Assembly (NCBI GenBank): GCA_963815495.1
Contig: CAWFGW010000024.1
Location: 1 to 23,231, forward strand
DNA: 23,231 nt
Reading direction: 5' to 3'
Source: CAWFGW01 sp963815495
GTDB taxonomy: Bacteria > Bacteroidota > Bacteroidia > Cytophagales > JAAEPT01
Position numbers and translations under genes: made by a program. Below are positions 8,645 through 16,437 of the stretch, piece by piece (within the stretch, counting starts at the first letter, position 1; every line of letters starts with the position of its first letter). Under the pieces are notes generated by a model. It was not told where the DNA came from, did not search any database, and saw nothing but the letters and a program-made list of their open reading frames with translations.

Positions 8645-9097
8645 TTATGGGAATACATAACGTATCATGAAACCAAAATTTGATTCAAAATCCTGACCTG
8701 AATCTATAATGAAGAAACCTGGTCTTACATCTAATCCTAATGCAATTGGAGCCTCTCCAAAATGATACTCAATACCACCAACAGCTTCAACTTTAAAAGG
8801 TGTAGAGTTATCATTGATGCCTAAATATGCACCAGGCCCGATATACCAAGAGAAATTATTTTGTATAAGAAATTGCCATTGGTATGAAGCCGCTAGGCCT
8901 ATATAATCATCATCTAAGGATAAGTCTGCTTGCACACGATTATTTTCACTTAATGTAAATATAGCGTCCAATGCTCCAAACACTCTACCATCGCCTGATG
9001 CTAAACGAGCACCTAACTCAAAGCCTTCACTCTGCGCTTGAGATTGATAGATAGAAAAGGAAGAAATAAACAATAATGATAATAGTAACTTTTTCAT
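8645..9097 (-). CDS. Small outer-membrane beta-barrel protein, paralogue of the next gene upstream
   Basis: 150 residues from the ATG at 9097; the longer frame back to 9139 adds 14 residues that would bury the signal peptide (MKKLLLSLLFISSFSIYQSQAQ). The mature part begins SEGFELGARL and has about eight amphipathic strands ending in the aromatic C-terminus RYVFP, as in small OmpA/OmpX-like barrels. It aligns along its length with the neighbouring gene at 9201-9689: SEGxELGxRL, YxWQF, GIEYxxxxxPxxLGLDxRPxF and a final RYxF are shared. This indicates tandem duplication. The function is unknown. Confidence 0.82.
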   Translation of the reverse strand: MKKLLLSLLFISSFSIYQSQAQSEGFELGARLASGDGRVFGALDAIFTLSENNRVQADLSLDDDYIGLAASYQWQFLIQNNFSWYIGPGAYLGINDNSTPFKVEAVGGIEYHFGEAPIALGLDVRPGFFIIDSGQDFESNFGFMIRYVFP

Positions 9098-9126
9098 AAT
9101 TATATTTTGGTTTAGTTTAGTTGAAG

Positions 9127-9155
9127 CAATACTACTCAATCCTTATGCCATCAAA
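9127..9155 (-). promoter_or_regulatory. Possible promoter of the 8645 barrel gene
   Basis: On the minus strand TTTG (9155-9152), 17 bases, then TAGTATTG (9134-9127), one mismatch from TAnnTTTG. The spacing is slightly short. The leader to the ATG at 9097 would be about 25 bases. Confidence 0.3.
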
Positions 9156-9200
9156 CAAATGATCAGAAGCTTTGAGATATTTTTTACATTTCTTTTAATA

Positions 9201-9689
9201 TTAAAATCTATATCTACACATAATCCCACCAACACTTCCATAACCTACATCACTATTTAGCCCAAAGGCAGGTCTAAAATCCAAACCAACCGTTAAAGGG
9301 ACTGGTTGTATTTGATATTCAATACCTATCACTCCGAGTATTGCAATTGATGAGTAAGTGTAACGTTCATCAACATATCTATTTCCTCTATAATAACGAT
9401 GATCTCTCCAACTATAAAAACCTAATCCAAAACCTGGATAGACCGAAAAGTTTTCCCCTATATCAAACTGCCACTCATAAAGTCCGTCTAAACCAAAGAA
9501 ATGATTACCTAGCCCAAGATCTAAATGAATTCTATTCATGTCGCTAACTACTGGTAAAACAAAATCTACAGCACTAAACCCTGTACCATAACCTCCCCCT
9601 AGACGCACTCCTAATTCTGGACCTTCAGATTGAGCAGACACAAAGAAAGAACTAATTGATACTAAAGCTAAAAGCAATATTTTTTTCAT
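9201..9689 (-). CDS. Small outer-membrane beta-barrel protein, paralogue of the next gene downstream
   Basis: 162 residues. Two adjacent ATGs (9692 and 9689) are possible; the second gives the cleaner signal peptide (MKKILLLALVSISSFFVSAQ). The mature protein starts SEGPELGVRLGGGYG, has alternating strands, and ends with the aromatic CRYRF typical of outer-membrane barrels. A tyrosine- and arginine-rich loop (WRDHRYYRGNRYVDERYTY) near residues 95-115 is missing in its paralogue and probably forms an extracellular loop. It lies 35 bp downstream of murB and may be read from it. Confidence 0.82.
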   Translation of the reverse strand: MKKILLLALVSISSFFVSAQSEGPELGVRLGGGYGTGFSAVDFVLPVVSDMNRIHLDLGLGNHFFGLDGLYEWQFDIGENFSVYPGFGLGFYSWRDHRYYRGNRYVDERYTYSSIAILGVIGIEYQIQPVPLTVGLDFRPAFGLNSDVGYGSVGGIMCRYRF

Positions 9690-9727
9690 CATTTAATAAA
9701 TTTGATTCAACACGCAATATACACTTT

Positions 9728-10741
9728 TCAGTAAATATTCACTTCGGGATTAATGTCTACTCCATATATATTTTTAACGGATTTTTTCACTTCCATCGAT
9801 AAGTTAAAAATCTCCGTTCCTGTTCCGTTTCCGTAGTTTACTAAAACCAGTGCTTGGTTTTTGTGTACCCCAACATTGCCTATGGTTTTACCTTTCCAAC
9901 CAGCTTTGTCAATTAACCAACCAGCTGGCACCTTAATCTCCTCTTCTGAAACTGGGTACCCAGGAACTTCGGGGAATTTTTCTTTAAGTTGATCGAATTG
10001 CTGTTTTGGAATTTCTGGATTTTTAAAAAAACTACCCGCATTTCCAAGTTCTTTTGGATCAGGTAATTTTGATTGACGGATTTTTACCACCGCATCACTT
10101 ATCGCTTTTATTGAAAGTTCTGATATATTCATTTCAGCCAAGGTATTTTTTATATCCCCATATTCTGTCTTGAATTCAGGTTGTTTATTCAATTTAAATG
10201 TAACTGAAGTAATGATATACTGATCTTTTAACTCCCCTTTAAATACACTCCAACGATAACCAAAATCACAAGCCTCTTTTGAAAACGTTCGAAATTTCCC
10301 TGTTTCAATATTTATCGCTTCCAACTCCACAAATACTTCTTTGATTTCCACACCATAAGCACCTATATTTTGCATGGGTGCAGCTCCAACTGTACCGGGA
10401 ATCAACGACATGTTTTCAATACCTGCCCAATTATTTTCAATAGCTGTTAATACAAACTGATGCCAGTTTTCTCCTGCGCCAACTTTAACTGTTACATAAT
10501 TATCGTCTTCCTCAAGCTTTTCTACACCTCTGATAGTTAGTTTGATGGCCAATCCCTCAAAGTCTTGAGTAAAAAGTACATTACTTCCACCACCTAATAT
10601 CAGCTTAGGTAACTTAAAATAGTCAGACTGTTGTAGTGCTTGCAACTCAGCAATGGAGTGAACCTCAACAAAGTGTTTTGCTGAAACCTCAATACCAAAA
10701 GTATTGTAGGGTTTGAGGGAAATGTTGTGTTTAATATCCAT
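9728..10741 (-). CDS. murB: UDP-N-acetylmuramate dehydrogenase (UDP-N-acetylenolpyruvoylglucosamine reductase), type I
   Basis: 337 residues. MurB is the cytoplasmic FAD enzyme that reduces UDP-GlcNAc-enolpyruvate to UDP-MurNAc with NADPH in peptidoglycan synthesis. The FAD-binding domain shows NTFGI, GGGSNVLF, and IPGTVGAAPMQNIGAYG. The substrate domain has FGYRWSVFK (the tyrosine-loop region of E. coli-type MurB), AGSFFKNP with the catalytic serine near residue 236, and E333 in the final PEVNIY. All three catalytic elements are present and the length matches the type I family. It starts with ATG; a near-consensus TTAGTTTG ends two bases before it. The terminator of the upstream gene ends just before, so murB is probably transcribed on its own, perhaps with the barrel genes downstream. 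Confidence 0.97.
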   Translation of the reverse strand: MDIKHNISLKPYNTFGIEVSAKHFVEVHSIAELQALQQSDYFKLPKLILGGGSNVLFTQDFEGLAIKLTIRGVEKLEEDDNYVTVKVGAGENWHQFVLTAIENNWAGIENMSLIPGTVGAAPMQNIGAYGVEIKEVFVELEAINIETGKFRTFSKEACDFGYRWSVFKGELKDQYIITSVTFKLNKQPEFKTEYGDIKNTLAEMNISELSIKAISDAVVKIRQSKLPDPKELGNAGSFFKNPEIPKQQFDQLKEKFPEVPGYPVSEEEIKVPAGWLIDKAGWKGKTIGNVGVHKNQALVLVNYGNGTGTEIFNLSMEVKKSVKNIYGVDINPEVNIY

Positions 10742-10756
10742 GACAAACTAAAGCAA

Positions 10757-10784
10757 CAAAAAAGCCTCGGGATTTCCGAGGCTT
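10757..10784 (-). terminator. Intrinsic terminator of the DUF4143 ATPase gene
   Basis: Perfect 9-bp stem (AAGCCTCGG at 10762-10770 with CCGAGGCTT at 10776-10784), 5-base loop, followed on the minus strand by a run of T. It separates the ATPase transcript from murB. Confidence 0.88.
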
Positions 10785-10814
10785 CTTAATTGGAGTTTTC
10801 AACTTCTATTTAAT

Positions 10815-11951
10815 TTAAATCAAAAATTCTAAAAAATTGTTCGCATTAACACAGTCAAACGTAGCGTTTTCATACGTATTTAGCCAAGCTCTTGGGGCTT
10901 TTGCTACTTTGTTTTTATTCCACTTAAATTCAAACCCGTGCAATTTACCATCTCTTTCTTCAACCAAGTCCACCTCTTGTTGGTCGTAGGTACGCCAAAA
11001 GTAATTATTGGTGTATAGCTGTTGGTATTCTTGTGTTTTCAAACGTTCCATTACACAGAAATTTTCCCAAAGCATCCCCATATCCATACGGGTATCTGGA
11101 GTGTTAAAATTTGAAATAATGGCATTGCGCACACCATTATCGTAAAAATAGTAGCGGTGCGTTTTTGTCACTTCTTTTCTAAGATTATTAGAAAAGCCTG
11201 ACATTTTTTTGATTATAAATGTTTTTTCTAATAAATCAAGGTAACGCTCTACGGTTTGTTTTGCAATACCTAAAGAATTAGAAAGCTCATTTAACGAGAC
11301 TTCATTTCCGATTTGGAAAGCTAATAGTTTCAGCAAATCAGAAAGTTTAGAAGGGTTGCGTACATTTTCAAGCTCTAAAATATCTTTAAACAAGTATGAA
11401 TTTCTAAGGGTTACGAGATATTCTTTCTTCTCATCGCTACTTTCAGCAGTTAGTGTCTCTGGATACATGCCATAGAGTAAGTAGTTTTCCAACTGTTGAA
11501 TAATATGCATTCCTCCAAACTGTTTCTCTATCTCTAATAACGATAAGGTAAACAAGTTCATCACGGTTTGCCTACCTGTAAGTGGTTCACTTACTTGTCC
11601 TGACAATTCAAAAGATGAAGAACCGCTAACCACTATTCGTAAGTCAGGAAGTGAGTCTACTAAAATTTTTAACCCCCAGCCTATTTCTGGAATACGCTGA
11701 GCCTCATCTATAAATACTAAATCGTAGTTTTTAAATGCTGAAACAATAGTTGACACCCGCTGAGAAGCTAACAAATCACGAAGTTGTATATCATCACCTG
11801 TCCCTTCAAAAAAGTTTAGCTGGGTATTTTGAAGACACTTTCTTATCAAAGAAGTTTTTCCCACACGTCTTGCTCCGTACACAAGCAACACTTTTCCAAC
11901 TTTAAGCTTGTTTTGAAATAGCTCTTCAAAATGTCTGTTATACCAACTCAT
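10815..11951 (-). CDS. AAA-family ATPase with C-terminal DUF4143 domain
   Basis: 378 residues. Walker A GARRVGKTS (residues 26-34), Walker B VFIDEAQR, a sensor-like VVSGSSSFEL and an LTGRQTVMNLFTLS segment define the AAA_14 domain. A winged-helix part follows (VSLNELSNSLGIAKQTVERYLDLL, given here only as a region around residues 215-240). The DUF4143 end has WRTYDQQEVDLVEE and GFEFKWNK, which match the D...ExK layout of PD-(D/E)XK nuclease-like folds. Genes of this family are abundant, often solitary and widely transferred; no general function is established. It is flanked by a terminator on one side and about 130 bp of AT-rich DNA on the other, so it is an autonomous unit. It carries no sign of truncation. 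Confidence 0.9.
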   Translation of the reverse strand: MSWYNRHFEELFQNKLKVGKVLLVYGARRVGKTSLIRKCLQNTQLNFFEGTGDDIQLRDLLASQRVSTIVSAFKNYDLVFIDEAQRIPEIGWGLKILVDSLPDLRIVVSGSSSFELSGQVSEPLTGRQTVMNLFTLSLLEIEKQFGGMHIIQQLENYLLYGMYPETLTAESSDEKKEYLVTLRNSYLFKDILELENVRNPSKLSDLLKLLAFQIGNEVSLNELSNSLGIAKQTVERYLDLLEKTFIIKKMSGFSNNLRKEVTKTHRYYFYDNGVRNAIISNFNTPDTRMDMGMLWENFCVMERLKTQEYQQLYTNNYFWRTYDQQEVDLVEERDGKLHGFEFKWNKNKVAKAPRAWLNTYENATFDCVNANNFLEFLI

Positions 11952-12085
11952 TGTATCTAGTTACTAAATTAACATTAATTTAGCAAGTTAAGTTGCCGTA
12001 TTTATCTAAATATGTTAACGAACTTAATAGGGTCACGAAAAAGTGGTAAAAAAATACTCGTATTAATATATAGTCAGGTCTGATG

Positions 12086-14326
12086 CTAATTTAAAACAAT
12101 CTTCCCATTCATTCTTTTGTTGTCTTTTGTAATCAGTTCGTAAAAATAGGCTCCCTTTTCCCAATCACTGGTGTCAAAAATCGTTTCATCTCTTTGATTA
12201 TTTAAGCGCTGTTTCAGAACACCCATTGAGTTATAAATTGATATTGAATAGGAGACATCAAAAGGATAATCAATATGAATGATGTTGTTTGAAGGGTTAG
12301 GGTATACATTTGCTGGATTCTCAGCAATTTCCTCGAACCCTACCAGTCTTGGTCGCACAATTACTTTTACAATTTTAGTGGTTGCGTCATTGGTGAAGTT
12401 TGGTGGATTAAAATCAAAATAGATGGCTGCTTTGTTTGTGACACTATCGCCAATGGCTAAGGAAGTATCCTTTTTAATGTTAAAACTTAAAAAACCATTA
12501 CTCGCTGGTTCGTTCACAGTGCTGTCAGGTAATAATATATTATCAAAATACCAGACAAACACATTCCCTGGTTTTATTTCAAGTTCGTATGGATGGCTAG
12601 CTTCTACCATGTTAAATGAACTGATATTATAATTGGCACTTATGGTATCAACTATTCTCACATTAAAAGCTGTATCCGTACCTGTGTTTTGAAAACGGAT
12701 GGTATAGGATAAATCATTTTCTGAGCGTAAAATGCCTCGATCCGGATTGACTAATTTATCATTCGGGTCATAGGCTCCTGTGATACGAGTCATAAAATAC
12801 AAACTATCTTTTTTATTTGTAGTTACTAACCAAGCGTAAGATTCTAGCCATTGTCCTAATAATGTAACGTCAGCAGGAACTTTTGTTTTGATGGTTATTG
12901 GGAAATGTGTATTTGGTTCCAACTCCGTGATTTCCCAAATTAAGGTATCACCTGATTGGTAGTCTTCATCACTCTCTTGCAGAGATAAAATAGGGTCGGG
13001 TAAAATTTTCACTATAACATCTCCCGCTATATTTCCTTTGTTAAACGCAGATAAACCTAAATTAAATTCAAATCCGGGTCGTGCTCTTGAACTACTTCTT
13101 GGTAATACAATATCTGACTCGTACTTTTTTCTTACACCAAAATTTAATCGATTATCAAGCGTGTTAGACACTGAAAATGTAAAGGTGTCTGCTTGACAAT
13201 AACTAGAATCAAATTTTTGTTTGACTAGCGAGACCGTATTTGTACCTACAAAAACTTCTGTAGAATAGTACCCATCTTCATTGGTATATGCATACCTGTT
13301 GCCTGGTTGAAATTGGATTAACCGGTTTGCCAGTGGTTTATCAGTAGAATCAAATTGGCAGTTCTTGTTGAGGTCTTCATATATATAACCACTGATGTTT
13401 TTTTTGTCAATTCGTATAGGAATCGTTTGGGTTCTACTATCACCACATTCAGCAGGAGAAACCCATAAATGTATATTACTCTCACCTTTTACTACATATT
13501 GTAGTATTTTACTGCTCCCAATACTTCTAATATATTTATCCGTGGTAGTATACTCTGCCCATGATATATTTATACTGTCATTAGTTGAACTTCTTAAATT
13601 TTGAAGTTCAAAAAATATGGTATCTCCCAATTGATAATTTCTTGTTTTGCTTATTTCTAAGTTAAGGTTAATTTCTTGTTGTTCTTGAACGGTAATTATA
13701 ACAGAAGTTGTATCAGGGAAAGGACATGGAATATCCCAAATTTTATCCTTGATTATAAGTGTTAGAGTATCTCCATCATCAAAATCTTCAGGGTTAAATT
13801 CTGGACTTGATAAATAATTTGCATCTCCAGAAATAAAATTTTTATTTAAATACCAATCTCCGAACGCTTCGTATCTTTTAATAGCTATAATCTGAACAAT
13901 ATTTTTAGGACAAATGTTGTTCCCAGAGAAACCCGTTCGATAGCTTACTCTTACATCAGTAAATAAGGTTAAGGAGTCACAATCGCTTTTAAATTGAACA
14001 ATAAGAGAGGGTGGTGTGATTGGTGTGTTTATTTTAATTTTAAAAAAATAACTGGTGTCATTTTTATATGTTTGGCTTGAGGCTTTAATCTTATTTATAG
14101 AGCTAATTGGTAAATCATATAATTCCCATTTTACAGTATCTACATTTGGAAGTATTGGAAAACTGAACAACCAAATTGTATCTGTTTGTTTACAAACAAA
14201 ATTACCCTCTGGTGTTTTTGGGTAAAATAAACCAGGGAATTCCCACCACGTTGAATACCCTTTAGATGCTAAAACTGAGTCAAGTTTAGTTTCAATATCA
14301 CACTGCCCATTAGATACCAAACACAC
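12086..14326 (-). CDS. T9SS-secreted surface protein with SdrD B-like and DUF11-like domains (signal peptide out of frame)
   Basis: The open frame gives 746 residues, but its first codon is a GTG directly after an in-frame TAA, a poor start. The true start is probably the ATG at 14363, whose signal peptide is in another frame (see separate entry); a one-base disruption near 14327 separates the two. Domain order: an N-terminal region of unclear type (1-310), an SdrD B-like segment (GYIYEDLNKNCQFDSTD, near 315), a beta-sandwich repeat with AYDPNDK, then a DUF11-like region (YTIRFQNTGTDTAFNVRIVD) ending AAIYFDFNPP, and a type A T9SS sorting domain (VYPNPSNNIIHIDY and a last strand MNGKIVLN). It is inferred to be exported and then anchored or released at the cell surface. 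The function is probably adhesive or structural; nothing catalytic was seen. Confidence 0.85.
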   Translation of the reverse strand: MCLVSNGQCDIETKLDSVLASKGYSTWWEFPGLFYPKTPEGNFVCKQTDTIWLFSFPILPNVDTVKWELYDLPISSINKIKASSQTYKNDTSYFFKIKINTPITPPSLIVQFKSDCDSLTLFTDVRVSYRTGFSGNNICPKNIVQIIAIKRYEAFGDWYLNKNFISGDANYLSSPEFNPEDFDDGDTLTLIIKDKIWDIPCPFPDTTSVIITVQEQQEINLNLEISKTRNYQLGDTIFFELQNLRSSTNDSINISWAEYTTTDKYIRSIGSSKILQYVVKGESNIHLWVSPAECGDSRTQTIPIRIDKKNISGYIYEDLNKNCQFDSTDKPLANRLIQFQPGNRYAYTNEDGYYSTEVFVGTNTVSLVKQKFDSSYCQADTFTFSVSNTLDNRLNFGVRKKYESDIVLPRSSSRARPGFEFNLGLSAFNKGNIAGDVIVKILPDPILSLQESDEDYQSGDTLIWEITELEPNTHFPITIKTKVPADVTLLGQWLESYAWLVTTNKKDSLYFMTRITGAYDPNDKLVNPDRGILRSENDLSYTIRFQNTGTDTAFNVRIVDTISANYNISSFNMVEASHPYELEIKPGNVFVWYFDNILLPDSTVNEPASNGFLSFNIKKDTSLAIGDSVTNKAAIYFDFNPPNFTNDATTKIVKVIVRPRLVGFEEIAENPANVYPNPSNNIIHIDYPFDVSYSISIYNSMGVLKQRLNNQRDETIFDTSDWEKGAYFYELITKDNKRMNGKIVLN

Positions 14327-14363
14327 TTAAAAACAAACTACTTAGGAGTAAAAATCTTTTCAT
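14310..14363 (-). other. Out-of-frame signal peptide of the T9SS gene
   Basis: The ATG at 14363 opens MKRFLLLSSLFLSVFGI and stops at TAA 14312-14310. Omitting one A at 14327/14328 changes TTA AGT GTG to TTA GTG, giving MKRFLLLSSLFLVCLVSNGQ running straight into the 746-residue frame (CDIETK). That is a standard Bacteroidota signal peptide. Confidence 0.75.
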
Positions 14364-14367
14364 AACC

Positions 14368-14375
14368 CAAAAGTA
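14368..14375 (-). promoter_or_regulatory. -7 box of the T9SS gene
   Basis: TACTTTTG on the minus strand matches TAnnTTTG and ends four bases before the ATG at 14363. It supports 14363 as the true start and predicts a leaderless mRNA. Confidence 0.45.
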
Positions 14376-14380
14376 AATAA

Positions 14381-14413
14381 AAAAGGGAATAACATGCTCT
14401 GTTATTCCCTTTT
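14381..14413 (-). terminator. Intrinsic terminator of fbaA
   Basis: Perfect 14-bp stem (AAAAGGGAATAACA at 14381-14394 with TGTTATTCCCTTTT at 14400-14413), 5-base loop and a run of T continuing on the minus strand. It lies 22 bp after the fbaA stop. Confidence 0.92.
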
Positions 14414-14435
14414 AGTTTGTATAGTTAAAGTAAGT

Positions 14436-15522
14436 TTAACCTAACGTATTCACATTATTCAAATCTTCGAATGCTTTCGTTAAACGAGCTACGAAAGACT
14501 CTTCACCTTTTCTTAACCAAACACGTGGGTCATAGAATTTTTTGTTTGGTGAATCTGGTCCTTTCGGGTTACCAATTTGTCCTTGTAAATAATCGTGGTT
14601 TGATGCTTCAAAAGCTCTGATTCCATCCCAGAAAGCCCACTGAAGGTCGGTATCAATGTTCATTTTAACTAGCTCCATAAGAAATTGCTTCTCTAATTTC
14701 TTCTACTGAAGAACCTGAACCACCGTGGAATACAAAGTCAACTGGTTTTTTACCTGTGTTAAATTTCTCTTCGATATGCTTTTGAGAGTTATCCAAAATT
14801 TTCGGAGTTAACTTCACGTTACCTGGCTTATATACCCCGTGAACATTACCAAATGCTGCTGCAATAGTAAATTTGTCAGAGATTTTTTTCAACTCTTCGT
14901 AAGCGTAAGCTACTTCTTCAGGTTGTGTGTATAATTTAGACTCATCAACATCGCTGTTGTCAACACCATCTTCTTCACCACCTGTTACACCTAATTCAAT
15001 CTCTAGAGTCATACCCATTTTACTCATTCGAGCTAAGTATTTTTTACAGATTTCAATATTTTCTTCGATTGGCTCTTCAGAAAGGTCAATCATGTGTGAG
15101 CTGAATAATGGCTCACCATGTTCTTTATAATACGCTTCACTTGCATCTAACAAGCCGTCAATCCAAGGCAATAATTTTTTCGCGCAGTGGTCAGTATGTA
15201 ATATAACTGTAGCACCGTATGCTTTTGCTACTTGTCTTACGTGCAAAGCACCAGAAATAGACCCTAGAATAGCTGCTTGTTGGTTGTCGTTGTTCATGCC
15301 TTTACCAGCATAAAACACACCACCACCATTAGAGAATTGAACGATAACTGGTGCATTTAATTTAGCAGCCGTTTCTAAAACTCCGTTGATTGTGCTTGTA
15401 GACACAACATTTACAGCAGGTATTGCAAACTGCTTATCTTTAGCTAATTGAAAAATCTCTTGTACTTTGTCACCAGTAGCTACACCAGGACCAATTTTTG
15501 TTAATGTTTCGCTCATTTTCAT
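14436..15522 (-). CDS. fbaA: Class II fructose-bisphosphate aldolase, split by a one-base frameshift
   Basis: Two overlapping frames (15522-14665 and 14678-14436) together make one E. coli-type class II aldolase, the zinc enzyme that splits fructose 1,6-bisphosphate into DHAP and glyceraldehyde 3-phosphate. Starting at the second ATG (15516) gives 359 residues and puts HTDH at 107-110, as in E. coli; the catalytic D109 and zinc ligand H110 are present. HGGSGS is also in the first part; the DHAP-binding NIDTD lies just past the break. The frame ends ..EAISYGAS-stop, whereas ..EAISYGAVKMNIDTD is expected. Dropping one base at 14670 (A on the coding strand; GCT-A-GTT) restores it. As read, the product would lack its last ~80 residues and be inactive. 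Loss of this glycolytic/gluconeogenic gene is unlikely, so sequencing error is favoured. A TATCTTAG about 30 bases before the start is a weak -7 candidate. Confidence 0.95.
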
Positions 15523-15665
15523 GGTAGTTTAAAACTTCGAATAAATAGGTTGCTAAGATACCTCTTTTGACTTAAAAAATGAATCTAAAAGGAATAAATA
15601 AAACGGTTCTGGTCTTGACTTAGATAAATTACTTTTCAGTACATATAAAAAAAGAGTAATTTAAA

Positions 15666-16349
15666 TCATTCACAATACGTTCCAACCATCTCCAACGCAA
15701 GTCGATATTTCAAACTCAATGATTTTTGCCAATCGAAGCAAGCTCTTGGAATATTACCTAGCTCCTCATAGGCAATTCCTCGGTTATAATATGCCTTTCC
15801 ATTTTCAGGATCAAAAGCAATAATCGTATCAAACTCTTTAATAGCAGCTTCAAAATCAGCCATCCAAATGTATACCACCCCTTTATTCATATAGGCATTG
15901 ACAAATTTATCATCCATTGAAATTGCTTTGTCTAAGTCGATCAAGGCCTCATTAAATTGTTGCATTTCTGCTTTAGCAAAACCTCTGTAGCTATATAATG
16001 TTTGATCCGAAGGAGCTAATTTTATTGCCGCATCAAAATCAATAATTGCTTTTTCATCCAAATTTAACATGGTGTAGCAAATTCCTCTGTTTTTTAATGC
16101 TTCTTTAAAATCTTTTTTGATTTCAAGGGCTTTGGTATAATTTTCTACTCCAGAATTAAAGTTTTTTTCACTTACTTTTTTGTTGCCAATTTTGAGATAA
16201 ACGATGGCTTCTTCTAACGTATTACTTCCGTCGGGATAAATATCAGACACAGGGTTTTTCATCGTGGCAGGCTCAAGATGATCTTGTGCATAAGTAAAAG
16301 ATACCATAAAAAAAGCCGATAAAACAGCCACTAAGGAAAGTTTTTTCAT
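15666..16349 (-). CDS. Secreted tetratricopeptide-repeat protein
   Basis: 227 residues. The signal peptide is MKKLSLVAVLSAFFMVSFTYAQ, so the protein is periplasmic or otherwise envelope-located. From about residue 45 there are five TPR-type helix pairs (A-Y-x-N-x-G-x-x-Y-style signatures such as ALKNRGICYTML, LYSYRGFAKAEM, AYMNKGVVYIWM, AYYNRGIAYEEL). It ends LEMVGTYCE, a cysteine-containing tail often seen in Bacteroidota TPR proteins. TPR domains bind other proteins; the partner is unknown. It is divergent from rarA, sharing an 89-bp intergenic region with an 8-bp inverted repeat. The frame is intact although its neighbours on both sides are disrupted. Confidence 0.9.
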   Translation of the reverse strand: MKKLSLVAVLSAFFMVSFTYAQDHLEPATMKNPVSDIYPDGSNTLEEAIVYLKIGNKKVSEKNFNSGVENYTKALEIKKDFKEALKNRGICYTMLNLDEKAIIDFDAAIKLAPSDQTLYSYRGFAKAEMQQFNEALIDLDKAISMDDKFVNAYMNKGVVYIWMADFEAAIKEFDTIIAFDPENGKAYYNRGIAYEELGNIPRACFDWQKSLSLKYRLALEMVGTYCE

Positions 16350-16373
16350 AAGAAAAGATTAATTAAATATTCC

Positions 16374-16393
16374 GTACTCATGGCTGAGTACGT
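16374..16393. repeat. Perfect inverted repeat between the TPR gene and rarA
   Basis: CGTACTCA (16374-16381), loop TGGC, TGAGTACG (16386-16393). It lies in the divergent intergenic region, 25 bp from the TPR start and 45 bp from the rarA start. It has no T run of terminator type, so an operator for either or both genes is plausible. Confidence 0.5.
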
Positions 16394-16437
16394 GAAAAAA
16401 AATATTTTGATTAACTTTTGACAAATTATTTTCATAT

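Noticed and set aside
10815..11951. DUF4143 ATPase as part of a defence island with the helicase
   Set aside because: The two genes are more than 5 kb apart with housekeeping genes between, and there is no further defence gene nearby.
15626..15662. 8-bp inverted repeat AAATTACT/AGTAATTT after the TPR gene
   Set aside because: AT-rich arms with a 21-base loop make a stable hairpin unlikely.
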